Assembly: GCA_958296195.1 (NCBI GenBank) | Contig: OY282455.1 | Location: 1,798,001 to 1,862,000 of the forward strand | Reading direction: 5' to 3' | DNA length: 64,000 bases | DNA from: an uncultured Pseudomonadales bacterium | Lineage (GTDB): Bacteria > Pseudomonadota > Gammaproteobacteria > Pseudomonadales > Azotimanducaceae | In this document: in pieces, positions 1 through 8,749 of the stretch | Layout of the letters: every line of letters begins with the position of its first letter | How positions within the stretch are numbered: position 1 is the first letter of the stretch | Program-made: the position numbers and the translations under genes | The notes under the pieces: generated by a model | Database searches by the model: none | Told to the model about the DNA's origin: nothing | Seen by the model: the letters and a program-made list of their open reading frames with translations, nothing else

Positions 1-767
1 GACGGCTCGGCCGGTTCGGCCACCAGAATCAGTCCATCCGCAGCAAAGGGCCGGCCCAGATAGCCCAAGAGCCGTTCCAACGCAAAGACAGCCTTGGCGC
101 TAACGACGTCCCAAAGGGGCCGATTTTTTTGGTTAGCGATGACCGGTATGTAAGTGGCGGTCTCAAGGGTGCGCCAGCCGTGTCGGCGGGCCAGCTCGGT
201 GAGCGTTCGCCAAGTGAACGCCGTCACATGGTCGGGATGGCAAATCTCCACCCCTCGCAGGACCGCGGCGGCCGTGTTGATGAGGCCATAGGCGTTGGGC
301 GTGGTGATGACCAACCGCCCGTCTGGCCGACACAGGCTTTGCAAGCCGTCCAAAAAGGGGCCGGGCTGGTCAATATGCTCGATCACCTCGCTGGCCACCA
401 CCCGGTCCGCCGGCTCGAGCCCGAGGGCGGCAACTGCGTCGGGGTCGGTGCAATCGACGGCGTGGGCCTCGTAACCCAAGCCGACGGCGTCCGCCACCCC
501 GTCCGCATCAACGTCGATTCCCACAAGCGACGACGCCACTTCGGCCAGATTGCCGTGCAGCCACTGCTGTTCGCGCTTATGAAGGCCGGCGAACCCGTGG
601 TCGGTGAACCCAACGTGGATGACCCGACGGTCCTGGCATTGCTCCATCAGCCACGCGGTCTTGTTGACTATCCGGGCCCGGGGCAGCGCATGGAGCAGGT
701 CGCCAACCTCATACCCGTCCGCATCGGCAGCAACCCCCGGTTCATCGGCAAGACCTCTTAGCTTCAT
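1..767 (-). CDS. class I SAM-dependent methyltransferase, 3' end cut by window edge
   Basis: The minus strand reads as an open frame that runs off the left edge, so the last residues are missing. After about 50 residues it shows a methyltransferase core: an acidic SAM-binding strand end (GIDVDADG), then ASEVIEHIDQP, the post-II/IV motif typical of Methyltransf_11/23 proteins, then a strand reading GRLVITTPN. The substrate cannot be told; proteins with EVIEH often modify lipids, quinones or sugars. The ATG at 767 is chosen because translation is convincing from there. The frame stays open upstream to further ATGs at 941 and 959, and the residues just before 767 (PWANELM) also look coding, so the true start may be earlier. 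It is transcribed away from tRNA-Lys. Confidence 0.75.
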   Translation of the reverse strand, partial: MKLRGLADEPGVAADADGYEVGDLLHALPRARIVNKTAWLMEQCQDRRVIHVGFTDHGFAGLHKREQQWLHGNLAEVASSLVGIDVDADGVADAVGLGYEAHAVDCTDPDAVAALGLEPADRVVASEVIEHIDQPGPFLDGLQSLCRPDGRLVITTPNAYGLINTAAAVLRGVEICHPDHVTAFTWRTLTELARRHGWRTLETATYIPVIANQKNRPLWDVVSAKAVFALERLLGYLGRPFAADGLILVAEPAEP

Positions 768-1057
768 GAGTTCATTGGCCCAAGGAACACGCCCATCTTG
801 CGGGGCAGAAGTGAGCCGCTCCCAAATAAAAGCCGCTGCGGGCTTCCGCCACCGCCGTGAACACCGGCAGCAAGGGAACGAGGCCAGACCGAGCCGTATG
901 CATGGAGGGCTTCTCCTTGGAAGCGGAGAGATGCTGAACATCTCCATTATAGTCCGCATTGAATGACGTCGGCCCCAACCAGTTCCGCCAGCGCCGGTTG
1001 GCGAAATTGAGCTTGTTTGCGTAGCGTTGCCCGCTTACAATTCGCGGCCTTGCTGCG

Positions 1058-1133
1058 GGGTCGTTAGCTCAGTTGGTAGAGCACCGGGCTTTTAACCCGT
1101 TGGTCCTGGGTTCGAGCCCCAGACGGCCCACCA
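1058..1133 (+). tRNA. tRNA-Lys (anticodon UUU)
   Basis: A full cloverleaf of 76 nt can be drawn. The acceptor stem is GGGTCGT with ACGGCCC, the D arm holds TAGCTCAGTTGG, the anticodon loop is CTTTTAA, the T arm holds GGTTCGAGCC, and CCA (1131-1133) is encoded. The anticodon TTT reads Lys codons. The sequence closely follows the E. coli tRNA-Lys pattern. No integrase gene or attachment-like duplication was noticed beside it. Confidence 0.97.
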
Positions 1134-1463
1134 CAGCGGACGCTTCACCTCATTCTCAGGTGGAGCTGCCTCCACCGGCTTCCATCCAACCCATGCAAAG
1201 TTCAGCCCGATTAGTGTTGACGGCCCTTAATTGGCGACCAGCGGGAAATAATCTTCACATTGTGCGGGCATTGTCTGTTACTATCCGGTTTAGGTGGCCT
1301 GCGGAGGTTGCGTCTGCACAGGGGCGTTCTTCCAGGGCCAGGATGGAGGAGCTTGGAGAGGCTCAACCCTAAGACCAAAGCAACGGCTGCATCACAAGTG
1401 GTGCCCAGTGCCGCTGCGCCTCCACGCAATTACCCACACTCACCACTTTAGAGGGGTTCTGAA
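1134..1463. other. 330-bp intergenic region upstream of the TonB receptor
   Basis: No coding frame with recognisable content is seen. It must hold the promoter of the receptor gene that starts at 1464. The last bases before that ATG carry a purine-rich AGAGGGG that can serve as ribosome binding site. No convincing -35/-10 pair or operator was identified. Confidence 0.4.
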
Positions 1464-4400
1464 ATGTTGAAAATCACCCACACCAAGCTAGGGTTCGGCT
1501 TGGCGGCTCTAGCGGCCGCGCTGGCGTTGCCGCCAGCCCTCCATGCACAGGAGACCGATGAATCCGCGGAAGTCGAGCGAGCCATGGAAACGGCGCCCAT
1601 TGAGGAAGTGGTGGTCACCGGCTCGCGCATCGTACGCGCCAACCTGGTCAGCGCCAGCCCGGTCACCCAAGTCGATGCGGACGAGTTTCTGTACCAGGGC
1701 ACGGTTCGCCCTGAAGACCTAGTGCGCACCCTGCCCCAGGTTTGGTCAGACCAGAACACCGGGCAGTCCAACGGTGCCACCGGCACCGCCACCATCAACC
1801 TCCGCAACCTCGGATCGGAGCGCACCTTGGTGCTGGTCAACGGCAGCCGCTTGCCGGCCGGTTCGCCTATACAAGGAGGGATCGGCGCGGACATCAACCA
1901 AATTCCGGGCGCCTTGGTGGAACGGGTGGAGGTGCTGACCGGCGGCGCCTCCGCCACCTATGGTTCGGACGCCGTGGCCGGGGTGGTCAACTTCATCATG
2001 AAGGACGACTTTGAGGGCCTGAAGCTGGACTACCAATTCAGCCAATACAACCACAACAACGACTCAAGCAAGTGGCAGGGCATCGTGCAGGACGCCGGCT
2101 ACCCAGCGGCGGACGGCAGCGTGTCCGACGGGGACGCCTCCTACATCTCCTTGCTCATTGGCGGCAATTTCGCCGACGGGCGCGGCAACGCCACCGCCTA
2201 CGCCACCTATCGGGACATCGAACCGGTGCGGCAGGGCGCAAGGGACTACAGCTCCTGCGCCTTGAATGACAACGCCGACGGCTGCTTCGGCTCATCGACC
2301 ATTCCCCAAGGCCGCTTCACCAACTTCGGCGTCGGCGGCCCTGCCGTTGACTACATCGTTTCCGGCAGTGAGTTCGTCCCGCGCCAAGGGGAGACCTTCA
2401 ACTACGGCCCTCTGAACTACTATCAGCGGCCCGATGAGCAATGGACCTACGGGGCCTTCACCCGCTACGCCGTCAGCGACCAAGTGGAAGCCTACATGGA
2501 GCTGATGTTCATGGACGACCGCAGCGTCGCCCAGATTGCCCCCTCCGGCGCCTTCTTCGTAACCGAATCCTTAAGCTGCGGCAATCCGTTGATGTCCGAC
2601 CAGCAGTTCGAGACCGTTTGTGGTTCCATTGGGCTGACCCGGGAGGACACTCGGGATCCGTTTTGGATCGGCCGGCGCAATGTTGAGGGTGGCAACCGCC
2701 AGCAAGACCTGCGCCACACCACGTTCCGCGGCGTCTTCGGAGTGCGTGGGGACCTCAACGAAAACTGGCGCTACGACACCTCACTGCTCTATGCCGAAGT
2801 CAGCATGGAGAACACCTATCTGAACGATCTGGGCACCACCAAGATTAAACGCGCCTTGGACGCCGTGCGGAATGACAACGGCGACATCGTGTGCCGCTCG
2901 GTGGTGGACGGCTCGGATCCGAACTGCGTGCCTTGGAACATCTTCCAAGAGGGCGGGGTCACTCAGGAAGCGCTGGACTACATCGTCCTGCCGCTGTTTG
3001 CCCGGGGCTCCACGGATCAGTTGGTGGCTTCCGGCTACATCGCCGGGGATCTTACCGACTACGGCATTCGGCTGCCCTCGGCGGACACCGGCGTCGCCGT
3101 GGTGCTCGGTGCGGAGTATCGGGAGGAAAACCTGGACTTCAACCCGGACGAGGGCTTCCGCAGCGGCGAAGGCGCCGGCCAAGGCGGTGCCACCGTGCCG
3201 GTCAGCGGCGGCTATGACGTCTTCGAGCTGTTCATGGAGGCGAGCATTCCCTTGGTGGAGGGCAAGCAGTTCGCGGAGGAGCTCACTCTGGACTTTGCCT
3301 TCCGCTACTCCGACTACAGCTACGGCGTTACGACGGAGACCTTCGGCATCCGCACTGGCTGGGCCATCAATCAGGATGTCAAGGTGCGCGGCAGCTTTCA
3401 GCGGGCCATCCGCGGCGCCAACGTTCGGGAGCTGTTTCGGCCCCAAGGCTTAAACCTGTTTGACATGACGGGCGATCCCTGCGGCGGGCCGGTCACCAAC
3501 GGCATGACCGCCCGAGGCCGCACCCTTGAGGAATGCGCCCGCAGCGGCGTCACCGCGGAGCAGTTCGGCAGAATCGCGGACTCCCCGGCCGGCCAGTACA
3601 ACTACCTGCAGGGCGGCAATCCAAACTTGGAGCCCGAGGAATCGGACACCTGGTCCTTCGGCGTGGTGCTGACGCCCACCGCCATCGACGGGCTGACCCT
3701 GACCGTGGACTACTTCAACATCGAGATCACCGAAGGCATCGACAATCTGAGCCCGGAGTTCATTCTGAACCAATGCCTGGACGGCAACCTGGCCCAATGC
3801 GAGTTGGTCAAGCGCGGTGCCCCTGGCGACCTCTGGATCGGTTCGAATGTCAACAGCAGCGGCCACATCGTGGCGACGAACGACAACCTAGCCATCGAAA
3901 AGGTGGTCGGCTACGACCTGGTGGCGGACTACGCCGTACCGCTGGGCGACATGGGCACCTTGAACGTCAGCAACGTCCTCTCCTACATCACCAAGTGGGA
4001 GCGGCAGGAGCTGGCGGGCGCCCCCAAGGTGGAGTGCGCCGGCAATTGGGGGGGGGGCGTATGCGGCTACCCCACGCCGGATCTGCGCAACAAGCTTAGG
4101 CTGGTCTGGACCACGCCTTGGGACGTCGCGGCCACCCTCATGTGGCGCTACACCAGCGATTTGAAGGACCTCAATGAGAACGTGGACCTGAAGGCCGTGT
4201 CCTACATCGATCTGGCGGCCATTTGGGACGTTAGGGAGTCCGTCCAGATCCGCGCCGGCATCAACAACCTGTTCGACAAGGCGCCGCCCATCGGCGGCAA
4301 CGGGGCCGGGCCGTCCATCAACGGCAACGGCAACACCTTCCCCGGCATGTACGACGCCTTGGGCCGCTACTGGTTCATCGCCGGCGGCGTCTCTTTCTAG
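1464..4400 (+). CDS. TonB-dependent outer-membrane receptor
   Basis: A 978-residue TonB-dependent receptor that should import a large substrate through the outer membrane using TonB/ExbBD energy. A signal peptide (residues 1-28, ending ALHAQ) leads to an IEEVVVTGSRI segment, the usual junction of TonB box and plug. The plug continues with NLRNLGSERTLVLVNG and GGASATYGSDAVAGVVNF. The rest is a beta barrel with the late VRELFRPQGLN and LEPEESDTWSFG motifs, ending in an aromatic FIAGGVSF, as outer-membrane proteins do. Length and plug type match the large receptors common in marine gammaproteobacteria; the ligand is unknown. A run of ten G residues lies at 4048-4057 inside the coding frame. AGAGGGG precedes the start. 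It converges with cpoB. Confidence 0.95.
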   Translation: MLKITHTKLGFGLAALAAALALPPALHAQETDESAEVERAMETAPIEEVVVTGSRIVRANLVSASPVTQVDADEFLYQGTVRPEDLVRTLPQVWSDQNTGQSNGATGTATINLRNLGSERTLVLVNGSRLPAGSPIQGGIGADINQIPGALVERVEVLTGGASATYGSDAVAGVVNFIMKDDFEGLKLDYQFSQYNHNNDSSKWQGIVQDAGYPAADGSVSDGDASYISLLIGGNFADGRGNATAYATYRDIEPVRQGARDYSSCALNDNADGCFGSSTIPQGRFTNFGVGGPAVDYIVSGSEFVPRQGETFNYGPLNYYQRPDEQWTYGAFTRYAVSDQVEAYMELMFMDDRSVAQIAPSGAFFVTESLSCGNPLMSDQQFETVCGSIGLTREDTRDPFWIGRRNVEGGNRQQDLRHTTFRGVFGVRGDLNENWRYDTSLLYAEVSMENTYLNDLGTTKIKRALDAVRNDNGDIVCRSVVDGSDPNCVPWNIFQEGGVTQEALDYIVLPLFARGSTDQLVASGYIAGDLTDYGIRLPSADTGVAVVLGAEYREENLDFNPDEGFRSGEGAGQGGATVPVSGGYDVFELFMEASIPLVEGKQFAEELTLDFAFRYSDYSYGVTTETFGIRTGWAINQDVKVRGSFQRAIRGANVRELFRPQGLNLFDMTGDPCGGPVTNGMTARGRTLEECARSGVTAEQFGRIADSPAGQYNYLQGGNPNLEPEESDTWSFGVVLTPTAIDGLTLTVDYFNIEITEGIDNLSPEFILNQCLDGNLAQCELVKRGAPGDLWIGSNVNSSGHIVATNDNLAIEKVVGYDLVADYAVPLGDMGTLNVSNVLSYITKWERQELAGAPKVECAGNWGGGVCGYPTPDLRNKLRLVWTTPWDVAATLMWRYTSDLKDLNENVDLKAVSYIDLAAIWDVRESVQIRAGINNLFDKAPPIGGNGAGPSINGNGNTFPGMYDALGRYWFIAGGVSF

Positions 4401-4447
4401 TTTGCTGAGGGACTAAACGACGGCGATAGGTTCGCCTACAGGCTTGC

Positions 4448-4474
4448 GCGGCGGGCGCCTAGGACGCCCGCCGC
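4448..4474. terminator. hairpin between convergent genes
   Basis: A perfect 10-bp GC stem (GCGGCGGGCG with its complement) encloses a 7-nt loop, 48 bp after the receptor stop and before the cpoB stop on the other strand. There is no U tract, so it is not a textbook Rho-independent terminator. Its position suggests a shared transcription-stop or RNA-end-protecting hairpin. Confidence 0.45.
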
Positions 4475-4561
4475 AGCCAAGCCGCCCTCTGTCATCGGCC
4501 GCAATCCCACCCGACACCAAGGACAGAGTGCCACAACGAAAGGGGGCGGGGGCTTAGGTGG

Positions 4562-5515
4562 CTATTGCAGTTCCGCAGCGTATTTCTGCGCCAGACCCGC
4601 CGCTGAACTGTCGGGATGCTCGTTGCGCACCCGGTTCAGATGCTCTAGGGCGCGTTGGCTGTCGTCCAAACGGTGGTAGATGACGCCCAGCTTGTACAGA
4701 GCGTCCGGCACCTTGAGGTGATCCGGATACAGGTTGACCACCTGCACGAAGTGCTGGCGGGCGTTTTCGATTTCGTTCTGCACCAGGAAAAGCTCTCCCA
4801 ACCAGTAGTAGCAGTTCGGTGCGTACTGCCCATTCGGATAGCTGGCCAGAACCTTTTGGAAGCCGGCCACCGCATCCGCAAAGGCGCGGCTCTCCATGAG
4901 GCTGAAGGCGGCCGCGTAGTCCTGACGCTCCTGTTCGGACTGCTGAGTGGCGGGCGTACCCGCGGGCTGGACGCTTTGTGGCGGACGGGAAGCGGAACTG
5001 CCCACTGTCGCGGTTTCGGCCGCAGGAGACGGCGGGCTTGCCGCGCCGTTGCGCAAAGTTAGGATGCGCTGGTCCAGATCAACATACTGCTCCTTTTGGT
5101 CCCGGGCCAGGCGTTCGATTTGAAAGCCCTGCTCCTCCACCATGCCGCGCAGGGTTTGCAGTTCCCCTTGGAGCACTTGAATCTGATGGAAGAGCGTTCC
5201 CAAGCTGACGCTGGACTGATCTCCGGTTGCCGGCGGCGGCGCAACGGCTAGGCCCGGCTGCCCCACGCGGTAAACTTCGGCCTTGGATGAGCGCTCGACG
5301 GCGGATTCTCTTTCCTGCCCCACAGACTCCTCCACCGGAACAGCGGCGAAGCCAGACGCGCTCAGCAGCAAGGGGAGCCCGAACAGCCAACGCTGACCAC
5401 CAAGGCGAACGCCTAGGGTGGGGGAACGGGGTGGAGCAAGGGGACGCAGCCGACTCAGCCTAGCGGCTGGCTGCGCCCCTACCTTGCGCGTCAGCGCCTT
5501 GCCGGAGGCGGACAA
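4562..5515 (-). CDS. cpoB: CpoB (YbgF), Tol-Pal-associated periplasmic coordinator
   Basis: A 317-residue periplasmic protein of the Tol-Pal system, which links outer-membrane constriction to peptidoglycan synthesis during division. The frame starts at a TTG (5515) with a long basic leader. The actual secretion signal is the hydrophobic WLFGLPLLLSASGFAA stretch around residues 48-64, so initiation may lie downstream. Residues about 100-150 form a coiled coil (FHQIQVLQGELQTL, EEQGFQIERLARDQ), the family's trimerisation domain. Residues 190-317 are TPR repeats (YYWLGELFLVQNEIENA, ALYKLGVIYHRLDDSQ). It lies 31 bp after pal on the same strand, the usual order. The tolQRAB genes are not in the window. 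Confidence 0.9.
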   Translation of the reverse strand: MSASGKALTRKVGAQPAARLSRLRPLAPPRSPTLGVRLGGQRWLFGLPLLLSASGFAAVPVEESVGQERESAVERSSKAEVYRVGQPGLAVAPPPATGDQSSVSLGTLFHQIQVLQGELQTLRGMVEEQGFQIERLARDQKEQYVDLDQRILTLRNGAASPPSPAAETATVGSSASRPPQSVQPAGTPATQQSEQERQDYAAAFSLMESRAFADAVAGFQKVLASYPNGQYAPNCYYWLGELFLVQNEIENARQHFVQVVNLYPDHLKVPDALYKLGVIYHRLDDSQRALEHLNRVRNEHPDSSAAGLAQKYAAELQ

Positions 5516-5546
5516 TCTGCAGGCCCCAGCAAGCGCATCGGCACCG

Positions 5547-6068
5547 CTAGCGATAGATCAGCACCGCCCGGCGGTTGCGCGACCAAGCGGCTTCCGTATG
5601 GCCGGGATCGTCCGGCCGCTCCTCGCCGTAGCTTACCGACTCCACCCTTGAAGCCGGCACACCGGAGGCGGTGAGAAAGCTCATCACCGCATCCGCCCGA
5701 CGCTCGCCAAGAGCGAGGTTGTACTCCCGAGTGCCCCGTTCGTCACAATGGCCCTCCACCATCACCCGGCGCTGCGGATTGTCCCGCAAAACCCGTGCAT
5801 GGACTTCCAAAGCGGCCAAATCGGCCGGGCGAATGACGGCTTCATCGAAGTCAAAATAGAAGGTTCGCTCCAGCAAACGCGTGGTGCCGGGGTAGTAGGG
5901 CTCAAGATTGGGATTGAATGTCGGCGGCTCCACCGGCGGAACCGTGGTCGCCACCGTGTCTTCGGGAGGCGGCGGGTCGGGTTCCACCGCCGGTGGCGCA
6001 CTCTGGCACCCGGCCAAAAGAACACCCGCCAACATCAGGGCCAAGTAACCGATTCGCTGCTGAAGCAT
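5547..6068 (-). CDS. pal: Pal, peptidoglycan-associated lipoprotein
   Basis: A 173-residue outer-membrane lipoprotein that anchors the outer membrane to peptidoglycan and works with TolB and CpoB. The start at 6068 is set by GGAGG nine bases upstream and by the lipoprotein signal beginning there, with lipobox LLAGC giving Cys about residue 21. A proline-rich linker follows, then an OmpA-like domain from about residue 65: YFDFDEAVIRPADL, then VEGHCDERGTREYN, with the Asp and Arg used for diaminopimelate binding, and LGERRADAV. The length is normal for Pal. It forms a two-gene operon with cpoB. Confidence 0.96.
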   Translation of the reverse strand: MLQQRIGYLALMLAGVLLAGCQSAPPAVEPDPPPPEDTVATTVPPVEPPTFNPNLEPYYPGTTRLLERTFYFDFDEAVIRPADLAALEVHARVLRDNPQRRVMVEGHCDERGTREYNLALGERRADAVMSFLTASGVPASRVESVSYGEERPDDPGHTEAAWSRNRRAVLIYR

Positions 6069-6427
6069 GGGTTTTCCTCCATCCATCCGTAGTCTCACCT
6101 GACACTGGCAAAGTGCGCCAAGAAGCGCAGCATACCAAATCAAGCCGCATCCATATCAACTAGCGTCGATTGGATTTCATCCTGAATCCTGTAGCCTAAC
6201 GCATTCTAGCCAAGTAGCAACCAGTTGGACACTCTTTGACCAACAGACTAGGGTTTGGTGATTGCAATCCCTGCAGATTGGTCATATACCTAATCGGATT
6301 AGGCTTAGAGCATCTATGATGAGCAGAATATGGAGGTTCAAGAGGCCACCCCAAATGCACTACAGACGGGGTTTTCCATATGCCTTTACGCCTGTTGGCG
6401 AAGGGACCGAGATGGTAGCACAACATT
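6069..6427. other. intergenic stretch, AT-richer than its flanks
   Basis: About 360 bp lie between pal and the next minus-strand gene. Translations in all frames show no family signature. The segment 6170-6430 is visibly richer in A and T than the coding DNA around it. It should contain the pal promoter at its left end; no clear motif was found. Confidence 0.35.
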
Positions 6428-7882
6428 TCAACTGCAACGGTTGGCGGCTTGAAAATCAACGTCATCAGGGCAAGGCGTCGATAAACTGAACGGCAAGGTT
6501 TGCGCCAAAGTCCCTTGCCCAGTGCGCAGCACGTCAAAGGTCTTTTGCTGCAGCGCCTCGACGGACGGCAGGGGAGCGGCCAAGCGGGCACCCGCCCCCC
6601 GCTGGAACCAAGGCTGGTACTGGCTGCGAAAGCGGGAGAAGTGCCAAGCCGCCGATAGATGGCCGCCATCCCAACGGGGGGCGATGTCCGGAACTTGCAT
6701 CGGCTGCGCCTCCAGGGCGCTCCTGTCGCCGTTAATCAATTCGGTGACCTGCCGGCCGAGGCCCTTGCCGGAAATGGCGCAGTTGCGCAAATCGACGCCG
6801 GCGGCGGCCAGTCCCCGCCGCAACGTCTCCAGCAACTCTGCATCGGTTTCCGGCCAAGGGGCGGTGCTAAGGCCGTGGCCGGGCAGATCGAGGCGCAGCA
6901 CACCGCCGCCGGCGCCATTGGCCGCCTCGCTGGGCGCTTGCGCCGAAGATTCGCCGGCATCATGCAGCCAGACCGCCGCAGCGGCGGCCTCGCCGGCAAC
7001 GTAGATCTGGCCTTGGGGCAAGTCGATGAAGCGGCGCAGCGAAGGCGGCAGCGCCAACTTGGATCGGGCCGGCGGATGGCGCTTAAACCAATCCGCCGTC
7101 CTTGCGAAAACATGCTCTGCGTCCTCCGAACGCTCCACCCGGATCCGCTTCGCACCCGGCACCCGGGGAAGATGCTGCGACAGCACATCCGCCGCGGCGC
7201 TGGTTATCAGGGTTGGCGCCTTCACCTCCAACAGACGTTCAGCGCCATCCGCCTTGAGCGCCGCGGCGTAGGGCGTACGGAAGGGGTCCCCAGCTTGCAG
7301 AAGATCCATCACCCGTTCATGCAGGCGGCGGCTGTCATTGAGGTCCCGGTCGATGCGTCGCGCCTCGTCCCTGAGATGCCAAGGGAAATACCAATTCTGA
7401 TCGATAGCTCGGCTCCACAGACTGCTCAAATGGGTGCCGTCCGCTCGCGGCGCAACAGGCGCAAGGTAACGCTCATCAAGTTCCTCGGCTTCGGCATCGG
7501 TCCACAGCGGATAGCCGTCGCAGACCGCCGCCGTCACCCGGGACGGATGCCGACGTGCCAATTCAGCGGCGAACACCGCGCCGGTGTGGAAGCCGTAAAC
7601 CGCCACCTGCGGCAACTTCAGAACATCCAGCAGGGCCACCAAGGCATCGACGTACCGCTCCGCTTGCGGCTGCTCCGGCAGCAAGGGGTCCGAGGCGCCG
7701 TTGCCCGGCGTGTCCGGGGCGATTACCAGAAAGTCCGGCCGCAAGCGCTCCATCAGGGGCAAAAGCGCGTCCGCGTTGTTGGGCGAGCCGTGCAGGAGCA
7801 GTGCCGGCGCACCCCGCCCCGCCACGAGCAAGCGCACATGTCGGGCGCCAACGCGCACCATCGCCTGCTTCACCGCAACCAT
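6428..7882 (-). CDS. tandem alpha/beta-hydrolase-fold protein lacking nucleophiles
   Basis: About 484 residues made of two alpha/beta-hydrolase-like halves. The first half has the oxyanion-loop motif LLLHGSPNN and the Asp strand VIAPDTPGNGASD, but the elbow reads GFHTG where catalytic families have G-x-S-x-G. The second half (about residues 290-484) has LRLDLPGHGLS and an elbow GKGLG, again without Ser, Cys or Asp. Similar GxHTGA elbows occur in other proteins annotated as hydrolases, so this is probably a recognised subgroup rather than decay. Start 7882 is preferred to upstream starts because homology begins near MVRVGARHVRL. At the 3' end another frame gives a natural-looking terminus (FGANLAVQFIDALP, stop at 6465-6467), so a one-base frameshift near 6500 is possible. 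It follows the cytochrome b561 gene. Confidence 0.7.
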   Translation of the reverse strand: MVAVKQAMVRVGARHVRLLVAGRGAPALLLHGSPNNADALLPLMERLRPDFLVIAPDTPGNGASDPLLPEQPQAERYVDALVALLDVLKLPQVAVYGFHTGAVFAAELARRHPSRVTAAVCDGYPLWTDAEAEELDERYLAPVAPRADGTHLSSLWSRAIDQNWYFPWHLRDEARRIDRDLNDSRRLHERVMDLLQAGDPFRTPYAAALKADGAERLLEVKAPTLITSAAADVLSQHLPRVPGAKRIRVERSEDAEHVFARTADWFKRHPPARSKLALPPSLRRFIDLPQGQIYVAGEAAAAAVWLHDAGESSAQAPSEAANGAGGGVLRLDLPGHGLSTAPWPETDAELLETLRRGLAAAGVDLRNCAISGKGLGRQVTELINGDRSALEAQPMQVPDIAPRWDGGHLSAAWHFSRFRSQYQPWFQRGAGARLAAPLPSVEALQQKTFDVLRTGQGTLAQTLPFSLSTPCPDDVDFQAANRCS

Positions 7883-7928
7883 GCCGCCATCCCCCAAGCA
7901 AACGCCAAGAACCCGCCGCCAAGCCGAA

Positions 7929-8567
7929 TCATGGCCATAGCCCACCGAACCAAACGATGGCGGCAGCCAGCGCCGCAGTCAACAGCGCCCGCCAGCCGTA
8001 GTCCAAGGTCGGTTTGGCGGCGGCCCGCTTACGCCCCGTAAACATGGCCAGCGGCGTTGGGTCGCCCCGAACGCCATAGACCACATGGGCCGTCAAGTGG
8101 ATGCTAGCCAAGGCGATAATGAGCATGAAGACGCGGTGGTGCATCCAAGTCAACCGATCCGAAAGGTCGTCGCTGACGTATCGGGCCAAGGGGCCTTCGT
8201 TAAAGATGTCGTCATTGGCGAATAGGCCCGTCGCCGCCTGCGCCGCCGCCGCTCCGAACAGCGCCAAGGCCAGCGCCCGGCCCGGCGCCGTATGCGGGTC
8301 ATCCACCCGTCGGCCGCGAAAGTGGTTTATGAACTGCCGGGGGCTGACGCCGTAACCGCGCCAACGGGCGTGGGCGCCGCCCCAAAAACCCCACAGCAGG
8401 CGGAACAGCAGCAGCCCGACCAGCAGGACGCCACAGCGCATGTGCCACGGCAACAGGGCGATGTCTCCCGCAAGCCCCGTGTAAAGCAGTGCGCAAAGGC
8501 AGGCCGCAAAGGCCCAATGCCAGACCCTAAGCGGCCAGTCCCATACCTTTACCTTTGCAGACGACAT
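7929..8567 (-). CDS. cytochrome b561 domain membrane protein
   Basis: A 212-residue integral membrane protein of the di-haem cytochrome b561 type, which passes electrons between membrane quinones and periplasmic partners. It begins with KVWDWPLRVWHW, whose His is the first haem ligand. LLPWHMRCGVL follows in the second helix, then the DDPHTAPGRAL loop, and LTWMHHRVFMLI and ASIHLTAHVVYG supply later His ligands. At least four helices are seen. Start 8567 (MSSAKVKVWDW) has GGAAGG upstream. The shared promoter region 8568-8749 separates it from the divergent acyl-CoA synthetase gene. Its redox partner is not visible nearby. Confidence 0.88.
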   Translation of the reverse strand: MSSAKVKVWDWPLRVWHWAFAACLCALLYTGLAGDIALLPWHMRCGVLLVGLLLFRLLWGFWGGAHARWRGYGVSPRQFINHFRGRRVDDPHTAPGRALALALFGAAAAQAATGLFANDDIFNEGPLARYVSDDLSDRLTWMHHRVFMLIIALASIHLTAHVVYGVRGDPTPLAMFTGRKRAAAKPTLDYGWRALLTAALAAAIVWFGGLWP

Positions 8568-8749
8568 GATCGTCCTTCCCGCCGTCAGCCCGGAACGCCA
8601 AGAATAACGCCAATGCCGTCCGCATTGCAGCCGCTGCTCTACGCTCAAGCCAACCCGTCCTCCTGCTTTGACAGGGGGACCAAGGCCGGCAGGTGACATG
8701 GGCCGCCCCTTCCGCTAACTTGCGCCGCTCGCAGGTCAGGACACGGCAC

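Noticed and set aside
129-761. Long plus-strand frame over the left edge
   Set aside because: It is antisense to the methyltransferase, whose motifs are clear on the minus strand; the plus-strand product has no family features.
1073-1372. Frame starting inside tRNA-Lys
   Set aside because: It begins in the tRNA gene and has no coding character beyond it.
6196-6669. 157-residue minus-strand frame over the end of the hydrolase-fold gene
   Set aside because: No family signature; its right part is a shifted reading of the hydrolase-fold gene.
6659-8041. 460-residue plus-strand frame rich in Arg, Gln and His
   Set aside because: It is the antisense shadow of the alpha/beta-hydrolase-fold gene, a common effect in high-GC DNA.
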